14,340 nucleotides of DNA from an uncultured Bacillota bacterium (lineage in GTDB: Bacteria; Bacillota; Clostridia; Peptostreptococcales; Anaerovoracaceae): NCBI GenBank assembly GCA_902465215.1, contig CABQMM010000005.1, positions 1-14,340 of the forward strand, written 5' to 3'. The notes under the pieces are model-generated. The model was not told where the DNA came from, did no database searches, and was given only the letters and a program-made list of their open reading frames with translations. Numbering within the stretch: position 1 is the first letter of the stretch; every line of letters starts with the position of its first letter. A program made the position numbers and the translations under genes. This document shows, one piece after another, positions 1 to 6,008 of the stretch.

Positions 1-1
1 T

Positions 2-3000
2 TTTCCAGAAGTTACAGTATTTGCTATTTTTCCAAAATATGTTGAGTCTCCAACTTTTGCCTTAGATAAGGACATTTACGTAGATGAAGATGGAACAGTT
101 TATGATGTGACACCATTTAAAGTGCTAAATGTAAATGATGAAGAAGTTAAAAGTAAATGGTTGTCAGGAAGTAGCGAATATGTAGATCAGACATGGTATC
201 ATGAAATGTCAGGATTGACCGAGAACTCTGACTTCAAAATTGAAAATACATATCCAAGCGTTTATACTATAAAGGTGAAAAACTTTAAAGGTGATGAAAA
301 ACAGCCAATATCATCGGAGGCAGGGGAAAACCCAAAGTTGAGGTACAACCTCGATGCATTTAAAGCGTCCCCGGAAGAAGTGCGGAAGTATGTAGGAAGG
401 GCTAATGCATCCAAAATGGACACAACGCAATCTCATGCGATAGTTAAGGTTGAATGTACATATGATGATGGCGAGCATATTTTGAATAGCTGTTATAACC
501 TGCTTTTCACAACCGGTGCAATCCAAAGCACAACAGACAAATCTGCTTTAGACGCAGCGATCGCAGCGGCTCCAAGTATCGAGACAGATACGAAATATTA
601 CCATTCCGATGATCGTTACAATGGTAAGGATACCAGCACGAAAGGCTTCTGGGCTGAAATGGAAGCGGTTGTTAATAAGGCAAAAGCTGTTCAGGCAGAT
701 CCGATAGCAACGCAGGAGGAGGTTAATGCTGAAACGGCAAGGCTTAATCGGGAGAATAAAGATAGCGCATTAAGCGTGGCCATCTCCAAACTCATCCCGG
801 CTTCACAGGCAAATGCAACCTTCCTATATGAAACTTTGCAGAGTGTCAAGGATTTGCAGAACACGGATGATAAGTATACGAAGGTTTCTTGGGACAATTT
901 CGTAAACGCGAGGACGAAGGCGCAGGCAAAGTTTGACAGCCTTTTCATTGAGAAAGACGGAACGCGTGTTGCAAATGAAGAAACAAATCTGGCGAAAAAT
1001 CAGACTGCGATTGACAAGGTCGCAGAAGATTTAAAGAATGCGAGAAAAGATTTGCTGGAAAGTAAAGGGCTGGAGGAACGCATTGCAATCTGGCAGAGCA
1101 CTGCGAAGTGGCTGCTTGGACAGAAATCACAGGTAGAGAAGGGCTCATACGAGGCGGAATCCATGGCAGCATGGAAAACGGCTTACGAGACTCTTGCAGC
1201 AGCAAGAACCGAAGGTTACCAGACTGCAAGTGCGTATCAGGCATATAAAGAGAATGTGACTGCGCTTTCCGATGCCTATTACGGACTGAAGGACGCAAAG
1301 GAAGGACCTGTGAAGGTACATGCCAGAGTTGCAGATAACTTCGGTGCTCTTTTCCCGGAATATGCAATTGCAGACGCCAAAACCGCAACTTACGACGATA
1401 AAGTAGAGTTAAATGCACAGGAAGCTACCCTTGCTTCTTTACTGGAGGCAATGCAGTACGATGATACGCCGAAGAAAACGACACCGAGCAAAGGCACGCA
1501 GTATGGAGAGGGGTGGAAAAACCCGGAAGTTCTGGTCTACATCAACGGTATATTGGCAGCGAAGCGAACTTCGTTTGATGTTAGAGACTGGAAAGGATAT
1601 ATCGGCGAGAACCGTGATGGGAAGCTGAACAAAGACGATTTATATTTTGATGTGCAGCTTCACGATGGCGATGAGATTGTTCTTGTGCGCGCGCTCGGAC
1701 CGGGATTCAATTACTACGGTGACATTGCAGCAGGCGGCTCAAAATACAATTTCTATTATAAGTCACTTGCGCTGCTTGACCTTAAGGAAACTCTCATCGA
1801 GGTGGAAGCCGGAAAGGAATTTACCGTAACGGCAGAAAAAACCGCAGCTGCGGCAGAATTGGAAAGAAGCAGGAAAGCAGCAGCCAATGTCAGCCTTTTC
1901 CTCAGCGAAAAGCAGGAGAGCAAAGAAGAAGCCCAAAAATCGCCGGCTCTGACCGATGTCGGAAGCAAGACCGACGCACAAGGCAAGGCGTCCTTAGTCC
2001 TGTATAAAGAAGGATGGTACCGACTGGCAGCGGTAGATGTAACCTCACAGACACCGACTGTCGGCAATAACAATGGCGATGAAAGCGGTGGAGACTTCCC
2101 GAACCTTGCAGCCGGAGACTATGTGCTGGTGCATGTAAAACCTTCCACCGACACGGATTCCGTACGCACGAAACTGCAGGAAGAACTGGATGCGGTTTAC
2201 CATGCTTATGCGGAAGAATTTTACGGGGAAGACACGGAAACGGTCAAAGAGCTTTACACTCGTACGAGTGAGACGATTGCAGACTCGCAGCTGCTTGGGG
2301 ATGCCTACAGCGCAAAAGAAGATGCGGTTGTGCAGCTTAAGACCCTGCAGAAGCAGCATGAAAAAGTGAACGAAAACTTTCTGAAAACAGTTCGCTGGTA
2401 TTTGGACAGACTGCCGGCAGATGAAAATCCGGAGAAGACCTTTACCAAAGCATACAAGCAGAGATTTGAAGGTTTGCAGGAAGCCTATACAGCTGCAACT
2501 TCCTACCAGAGAAAACTTTTGGATGGACAGCAGGAGGCACAGTACCGGGCACTGCTGAAAGTTTACGGCACGGACGGAAGTGGACTTGAAGAGCAAAAAC
2601 TTCCAACGGTTAAGGTTACCGTAGAAGGCGATAAGAGCCTGCAGGATAAACTGATACTTTCGCATAATTATTATCGTTATGAAACGGTTAAATACAAAGA
2701 AGATGGAATGTACAGTGCCACCTTGAATCAGGAATACGGAACCTTCCGTGAAGGGAAGCCTAAGAATTCATGGTATAATTTAGCAGGTGAATTTGACAGC
2801 GATGATTTTAAGGTACTGCAAGGAAGCGATTGGTATCTAGCCGGTATTTATGCAGCGAAAACTCCGACTTCGCATAAAATTTCCGATTTGGGTTATGAAA
2901 TCTATAAGATTGAAGTAGAAGGAGCAGCGGACGCGGAAGTCAGCATTCTGAAAGAACTGCCTCAAGGCTCGACAGAAGTTTACAATAAAGAAACCGGAAA

Positions 3001-5017
3001 GTTTATACAACCGTATTTTCGGATTGCTTCTGTAACGATAAACAACACGCCATCAAACGATATCCACATCAAGGTCTATGTTCGCAGCAGTGATGCCGAG
3101 AAAACTTTGGCGGAATATCAGAACATCGCAAAGGAAGAACTGAAAGCAAAGTATGAGAGCTATCAAAAGTCTGCCTATACGACATCTGCATGGGCACAGC
3201 TTACGAAGGCTTATCAGGACGGAATCGCGGCAATTGAGGCTGTTAAAGAAGAAGCCGATGCAAAGACAGCGGTTGAGAACGCGAAAACAAAAGCGATTGC
3301 AGCTATGGATGCAATCAAGACACGAAGCGATGAATCGCAAGGCACTGTGCCGGGCGGAGAGACGAGCGGGAAATACGGAAGCGTTCGCGTAACGATTTCC
3401 AATGAGACCTATAAAGGTGCGCCGGCCTCTATGCAGGGAACTTTCCTGAAGAAAGACATGCCGCTGAATCAGGATACGACCATGATGAGCGCAATTCTGG
3501 ACGCACTGGAACAGGAAAAATATACTTGGGAAGGAACCGGAAGCAAGAACCCGAAAGGAAAGGACATTACCTATATTGCATCCATTTGGAATGAGAATAA
3601 AGAAGAGCTGGGAGAATTTACCGGAGGTCCGGAATCGGGCTGGATGGGAACTTTGAACGACTGGTTTACCAACCTCAGCTTTGCGGAGTTCAGCGTAGCA
3701 AAGGGAAACCTGACAGACGGGGATGTAATTGAAGTGAAGTACACTTGCAGCCTCGGAAGAGATATTGACAGTGATTGGGGAAATCCTGACACAAGCTTGT
3801 CCTCTTTAAGTGCCGACGGCGGAAGTCTCACACCGGGTTTTGCAAAGAATCAGAAAAGCTATACCCTTGTGAAGAACGGAAACTCCGTCAGCGTTTCCGC
3901 GGCTGCACAGAATAAGAACTATCAAGTGCGTATATACCTGAACGATAAGAAGGGCTCCAACTACTATCGCAGCGGAGAATCTCTTCCGGTCAAAGCAGGC
4001 GATACAATTTATGTCGGCGTTGGCGGCAGAGGCTGGCCGAGCATGAACAGCAATGCGGGTTATGCGATTTCTTATGATGAGACATGGTATGAAATCAAGG
4101 TGGCTGACAGCACAAGCAGCAGCGAGGTTGTAAAACTGATTGAGAAGATCGGTAAGATTACCTACGGTAACTACATGGATAAAATCGATGCTGTTCAGAC
4201 TGCAAGAAACGCTTACAATGCACTCACGACGAAGGCAAGGGGTGAAGTGAAAAACTACAGCACTTTGCAGGATGCAGAAAAGAGCCTGACTTTCTTCCGT
4301 CAGATTGACGAAGCAAAGGAAAAACTTGCAGCTCTGCCAAAGCTCACGAATCCAACGAAAGCGCAGGCAGAGAAATATCGTACGCAGATAAATGAGGCAA
4401 CGAAGGCATACAAGAAACTTTCGGACAAGCAGCAGGAATACATTACGCAGGTCGACCTCGAAAATTACAATGCCTTAGCGAAAGCACTCGGCGTGGCAAC
4501 AATCGCAGGTTCTGCGGAAATACCGGAATCCGAGGTAGTAACGGATGTAAAAGCAGGAACGACTACCGCAGAGACGGAAGTTACGGCAAGCGAAAAGACG
4601 AACGCAGATGGTACTAAGACGAAGGTTGCTGATGTCAAAGTTTCCACGGGCAACCAGAAAGAGATTCTGAAACAGGCGAAGGAAAAGAAGTCTAATGAAA
4701 TTATTCTGGTAGTTTCGAGCAAAGAAGTCGGCGATGCGACGAAGGCAGATGTAACGCTTGAAAAGAGCTTCATCGACTCCATCGTAAAAGATACGAATGC
4801 GAAACTGACCATCAAGACGCCGTTCGGCGACAAGACTTACACGCAGGATGAGCTGAAAGCGATGTCCGAAGCAGCGACAGGTTCTACCGTAACCGTTACA
4901 ATCGAAAAAGCAACGGAAGAACCTACAGACGATGCTGCAGCGAAGATTGAAAAAGCGAAATCCATCGTAAAAGACCTGAAGCTTGTCGCACAAAGAAGAA
5001 CATCAAAGCAGTCCTGA
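2..5017 (+). CDS. Large modular surface protein with DUF4430 (transcobalamin-like) domain, 5' partial, 3' frameshifted
   Basis: The frame is open from base 2, so the gene starts left of the window and the GTG at 107 is not its start. At least 1671 codons are visible before TGA at 5015-5017. Domains in order: a beta-rich segment (2-530); helical FIVAR-like spacers with Y..xSW or AAW motifs (540-1310); a beta-grasp-like segment with VLVYING and DGDEIVLVRALG (about 1520-1710) followed by an Ig-like segment (to 2150); helices (2150-2580); a beta region (2600-3100); a further FIVAR-like repeat (3110-3330); a DUF4430-like domain with SGWMGTLNDWF and LTDGDVIEVKYT (3370-3780); a cadherin-like beta-sandwich (3790-4105); AYNALT helical repeats (4110-4490); and a beta domain (4500-4900). 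DUF4430 resembles the C-terminal domain of transcobalamin, so cobalamin or corrinoid binding at the cell surface is inferred, not shown. No LPXTG sorting signal is seen. The natural C-terminus lies in another frame (4990-5292). Confidence 0.93.
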   Translation, partial: FPEVTVFAIFPKYVESPTFALDKDIYVDEDGTVYDVTPFKVLNVNDEEVKSKWLSGSSEYVDQTWYHEMSGLTENSDFKIENTYPSVYTIKVKNFKGDEKQPISSEAGENPKLRYNLDAFKASPEEVRKYVGRANASKMDTTQSHAIVKVECTYDDGEHILNSCYNLLFTTGAIQSTTDKSALDAAIAAAPSIETDTKYYHSDDRYNGKDTSTKGFWAEMEAVVNKAKAVQADPIATQEEVNAETARLNRENKDSALSVAISKLIPASQANATFLYETLQSVKDLQNTDDKYTKVSWDNFVNARTKAQAKFDSLFIEKDGTRVANEETNLAKNQTAIDKVAEDLKNARKDLLESKGLEERIAIWQSTAKWLLGQKSQVEKGSYEAESMAAWKTAYETLAAARTEGYQTASAYQAYKENVTALSDAYYGLKDAKEGPVKVHARVADNFGALFPEYAIADAKTATYDDKVELNAQEATLASLLEAMQYDDTPKKTTPSKGTQYGEGWKNPEVLVYINGILAAKRTSFDVRDWKGYIGENRDGKLNKDDLYFDVQLHDGDEIVLVRALGPGFNYYGDIAAGGSKYNFYYKSLALLDLKETLIEVEAGKEFTVTAEKTAAAAELERSRKAAANVSLFLSEKQESKEEAQKSPALTDVGSKTDAQGKASLVLYKEGWYRLAAVDVTSQTPTVGNNNGDESGGDFPNLAAGDYVLVHVKPSTDTDSVRTKLQEELDAVYHAYAEEFYGEDTETVKELYTRTSETIADSQLLGDAYSAKEDAVVQLKTLQKQHEKVNENFLKTVRWYLDRLPADENPEKTFTKAYKQRFEGLQEAYTAATSYQRKLLDGQQEAQYRALLKVYGTDGSGLEEQKLPTVKVTVEGDKSLQDKLILSHNYYRYETVKYKEDGMYSATLNQEYGTFREGKPKNSWYNLAGEFDSDDFKVLQGSDWYLAGIYAAKTPTSHKISDLGYEIYKIEVEGAADAEVSILKELPQGSTEVYNKETGKFIQPYFRIASVTINNTPSNDIHIKVYVRSSDAEKTLAEYQNIAKEELKAKYESYQKSAYTTSAWAQLTKAYQDGIAAIEAVKEEADAKTAVENAKTKAIAAMDAIKTRSDESQGTVPGGETSGKYGSVRVTISNETYKGAPASMQGTFLKKDMPLNQDTTMMSAILDALEQEKYTWEGTGSKNPKGKDITYIASIWNENKEELGEFTGGPESGWMGTLNDWFTNLSFAEFSVAKGNLTDGDVIEVKYTCSLGRDIDSDWGNPDTSLSSLSADGGSLTPGFAKNQKSYTLVKNGNSVSVSAAAQNKNYQVRIYLNDKKGSNYYRSGESLPVKAGDTIYVGVGGRGWPSMNSNAGYAISYDETWYEIKVADSTSSSEVVKLIEKIGKITYGNYMDKIDAVQTARNAYNALTTKARGEVKNYSTLQDAEKSLTFFRQIDEAKEKLAALPKLTNPTKAQAEKYRTQINEATKAYKKLSDKQQEYITQVDLENYNALAKALGVATIAGSAEIPESEVVTDVKAGTTTAETEVTASEKTNADGTKTKVADVKVSTGNQKEILKQAKEKKSNEIILVVSSKEVGDATKADVTLEKSFIDSIVKDTNAKLTIKTPFGDKTYTQDELKAMSEAATGSTVTVTIEKATEEPTDDAAAKIEKAKSIVKDLKLVAQRRTSKQS
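3370..3780 (+). other. DUF4430 / transcobalamin-like domain within the upstream protein
   Basis: The segment starts YGSVRVTIS. A MMSAILDALEQ helix, the SGWMGTLNDWF turn and LTDGDVIEVKYT follow, the arrangement I associate with DUF4430 domains. A cadherin-like beta-sandwich (SLSSLSADGGSLTPGF...SYTL) directly follows it. The assignment is by eye; a profile search would settle it. Confidence 0.7.
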
Positions 5018-5292
5018 AGAGCGATGCGAAGGTAAACGCTTCCATCAAGGAACTGAAAGACCTTGGCTTCACTGTGAAGTACCGCTTCTATCGTTCAACG
5101 AAGAAAGCAGCATCGTATAAGTCCACCGTGACGAAGAAAACTGCTTCTTACACGAACACAAGCGGTAAGAAGGGCACGAAGTACTTCTATAAAGTTCAGG
5201 TTAGAGTTTATGACGAAAACGGTAAACTCATTGCGAAGACGGCACTCAAGCAGTGTAAGTATGCAACCAGAACATGGAGCAAAGCGAAGTAG
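4990..5292 (+). CDS. Out-of-frame C-terminal domain of the upstream surface protein
   Basis: Frame 1 from about 4990 encodes ~100 residues ending at TAG 5290-5292. It begins TKKNIKAVLKSDAKV and includes the motifs KYRFYRSTKKA, NTSGKKGTKYFYKV, YDENGKLIAK and LKQCKYATRTW. These are typical of a fibronectin-like C-terminal domain in Clostridia surface proteins. The frame-2 gene reads ...KSIVKDLKLVA and then loses sense (QRRTSKQS, stop). Joining LVA directly to TKKNIK needs one extra base near 4989, so this is best read as a single-base deletion (or sequencing error) in one gene, not as a separate gene. A GTG at 5074 could be called as a start but has no good ribosome binding site. No classical slippery heptamer is visible at the junction, so programmed frameshifting is less likely. 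Confidence 0.75.
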   Translation, partial: TKKNIKAVLKSDAKVNASIKELKDLGFTVKYRFYRSTKKAASYKSTVTKKTASYTNTSGKKGTKYFYKVQVRVYDENGKLIAKTALKQCKYATRTWSKAK

Positions 5293-5316
5293 CTTTTTAA
5301 ATAATTTATGTATAAC

Positions 5317-5363
5317 TGACGGTAATCCGCTTGGCAATGCGCTGGGCGGATTATTGTCGTTTA
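5317..5363 (+). terminator. Candidate terminator or inverted repeat after the upstream gene
   Basis: TAATCCGC (5323-5330) pairs with GCGGATTA (5346-5353). The inner bases TTGGC/GCTGG extend the stem around an AATGC loop, and the outer bases 5317-5322/5354-5359 extend it further with some G-U pairs. It lies 25 bases after the stop at 5292. The downstream T-run is poor (TTTAT), so termination may be weak, or the element may serve mainly to protect the mRNA 3' end. Confidence 0.55.
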
Positions 5364-5382
5364 TAGAAGAAAGGCAGTGTAA

Positions 5383-5420
5383 TTTCGAGCATTTCTTTAC
5401 TCGAAAAATTTTACTTTTTT
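5383..5420 (+). terminator. Second candidate intrinsic terminator after the upstream gene
   Basis: TTTCGAG (5383-5389) pairs with CTCGAAA (5400-5406) across a 10-base loop. A T-rich stretch follows, with TTTT at 5409-5412 and TTTTTT at 5415-5420. The stem is short and AT-rich. It sits immediately before the promoter of the riboswitch transcript and could insulate the two genes. Confidence 0.45.
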
Positions 5421-5433
5421 CGTATGGAGGGGG

Positions 5434-5462
5434 TTGTCAATTTTATCGTAATATGATACTCT
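5434..5462 (+). promoter_or_regulatory. Sigma-A-type promoter for the riboswitch transcript
   Basis: TTGTCA (-35, 5434-5439) is followed by a 17-base spacer and TACTCT (-10, 5457-5462). TGA just before the -10 gives an extended TGnTACTCT form. Start of transcription would fall near 5469, about 14 bases before the aptamer P1 stem. It is the only good promoter match seen between the upstream gene and the riboswitch. Confidence 0.6.
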
Positions 5463-5482
5463 GAATATAGAATTAAATAAAA

Positions 5483-5657
5483 GCAGGCGTTCTTTATCGA
5501 AGGATAAAGCTAAGATGGAAGCAGGTGTGAATCCTGCACGGTCCCGCCACTGTAAGGGAAGAGTGGTTTTCAGCATGTCACTGGAGTATGCGGCAGCCGC
5601 CGCACTCTGGGAAGACGAAAATTGCAAAGATGCCCGAGTCAGGAGACATGCGCATGC
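5483..5657 (+). ncRNA. Cobalamin (B12) riboswitch aptamer
   Basis: The B12-riboswitch core is directly visible: GCAGGTGTGAATCCTGC at 5521-5537, CGGTCCCGCCACTGTAA at 5538-5554, and the 3' B12-box-like CCCGAGTCAGGAGACATGC around 5633-5651. A P1 stem can be drawn between GCAGGCG (5483-5489) and CGCATGC (5651-5657), with one mismatch. A P2-like hairpin CTTTAT/ATAAAG follows at about 5492-5509. The peripheral region between the two core halves is variable, as usual in this family. It lies on the same strand as, and upstream of, the giant surface-protein gene. The family senses adenosylcobalamin or a related corrinoid and normally switches expression off when ligand is bound. Which corrinoid form is bound cannot be told from this sequence. 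Confidence 0.92.
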
Positions 5658-5717
5658 AGAAAATGAGGGTCACTGTATCGGAGAAATGCAGGGACTGCAG
5701 AGGCGGTGAAAACGGAC

Positions 5718-5760
5718 TGCAGCTGATTTTTTATAGTAAAAATTGGCTGCATTTTTATTT
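5718..5760 (+). terminator. T1: intrinsic terminator, probable riboswitch expression platform
   Basis: Bases 5718-5731 pair with 5738-5751 in a 14-bp stem (TGCAGC...GCTGCA at the base, A-T pairs near the loop, two G-U pairs). The loop is six bases and the stem is followed by TTTTTATTT (5752-5760). It starts 60 bases after the aptamer. CTGCAT in its 3' side (5747-5752) is complementary to ATGCAG at 5654-5659, which overlaps the 3' strand of P1, and to a second ATGCAG at 5686-5691. This gives a simple candidate antiterminator: without ligand P1 opens and captures the T1 3' arm; with ligand P1 holds and T1 forms. Confidence 0.7.
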
Positions 5761-5780
5761 GTGCAGAAACGGACAAGAAA

Positions 5781-5786
5781 AGGAGG
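5781..5786 (+). promoter_or_regulatory. Strong Shine-Dalgarno deciding the small-frame start
   Basis: AGGAGG, within AAAAGGAGG, lies 8 bases before the TTG at 5795. This perfect site in the middle of a leader, with no ATG nearby in the chosen frame, is the main reason for believing the small frame is translated. Confidence 0.65.
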
Positions 5787-5794
5787 CTTGAAAT

Positions 5795-5938
5795 TTGATT
5801 GACTGCGGTAAAAAGAATGCAGGGCCGGAACTTACGGAAAAAGAAGCGAAGTTTTGGGCAATTATCCGAGATATGAAGTTGCTGTACAATACAGGGACTG
5901 ACCGGAAAACCGGAGGTTCTTTCGCAAAACGAATATGA
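5795..5938 (+). CDS. Small leader reading frame (47 aa) between riboswitch and giant gene, function unknown
   Basis: The frame starts at TTG 5795 with an ideally placed AGGAGG and ends at TGA 5936-5938, giving a 47-residue charged product. The middle reads ELTEKEAKFWAIIRDMKLL and the end reads TDRKTGGSFAKRI. There is no signal peptide or membrane segment, and I do not recognise a family. It sits after the riboswitch and T1, so its transcription should follow cobalamin status. Its last eight codons form the 5' arm of terminator T2 and its stop codon lies in the T2 loop. It could therefore be a regulatory leader peptide whose translation disrupts T2, a small functional protein made from a short transcript, or a decayed gene remnant. 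A competing 25-codon frame (5799-5876) could use the same ribosome binding site but is less well spaced and less protein-like. Confidence 0.5.
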   Translation: MIDCGKKNAGPELTEKEAKFWAIIRDMKLLYNTGTDRKTGGSFAKRI

Positions 5939-5965
5939 CTTGACGTTTGCGGAAGAGCCTTTTTT
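5914..5965 (+). terminator. T2: strong intrinsic terminator before the giant gene
   Basis: Bases 5914-5928 pair with 5946-5960 in 15 consecutive pairs (two G-U). A one-base bulge at 5929 and two more pairs (5930-5931 with 5944-5945) follow. The loop is 12 bases (5932-5943) and six T (5960-5965) follow the stem. It ends 44 bases before the ATG at 6009, and no convincing promoter lies between. Any transcript from the riboswitch promoter must therefore read through T2 to express the giant protein, which points to an attenuator and not to a gene-end terminator. Confidence 0.82.
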
Positions 5966-5987
5966 GTTTGCAGCAAAGTGTAAAACG

Positions 5988-6000
5988 AAAGGAGAACAGG
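5988..6000 (+). promoter_or_regulatory. Ribosome binding site of the giant gene
   Basis: AAAGGAGA at 5988-5995 precedes ATG 6009, but the spacing (14 bases after GGAG) is longer than usual. A weaker ACAGG at 5996-6000 is 8 bases away. No alternative start gives as good a signal peptide. Confidence 0.5.
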
Positions 6001-6008
6001 AAAAAACT

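Noticed and set aside
107..109. GTG as the start of the upstream gene
   Set aside because: The frame is open to base 2, reads sensibly (PEVTVFAIFPKYVESPTF), and has no ribosome binding site before 107. It is internal to a gene entering from the left.
4985..5017. Programmed -1 frameshifting as the cause of the C-terminal frame change
   Set aside because: No X_XXY_YYZ heptamer is seen in the zero frame near the break and there is no obvious following pseudoknot. A single-base deletion or error is simpler.
5250..5292. LPXTG-type wall anchor at the end of the upstream protein
   Set aside because: The frame-corrected C-terminus ends CKYATRTWSKAK, without an LPXTG motif, hydrophobic segment or basic tail of the sorting-signal type.
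5397..5627. A 76-codon minus-strand frame across the promoter and aptamer
   Set aside because: It covers the promoter and the riboswitch core and its product resembles nothing.
5515..5791. Two + strand frames (5515-5709 and 5588-5791) across the leader
   Set aside because: They overlap the riboswitch aptamer and T1, where the RNA structure fully explains the conservation, and have no good ribosome binding site.
5799..5876. Alternative 25-codon frame sharing the AGGAGG at 5781-5786
   Set aside because: Its TTG start is 12 bases from the SD, the product is very basic and low in complexity (NLRKKKRS), and the overlapping 47-codon frame fits the SD better. It is not fully excluded.
5940..5968. 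TTGACG as a -35 box for a separate promoter of the giant gene
   Set aside because: The sequence falls in the T2 stem-loop and no -10-like hexamer lies at a 16-18 base spacing.
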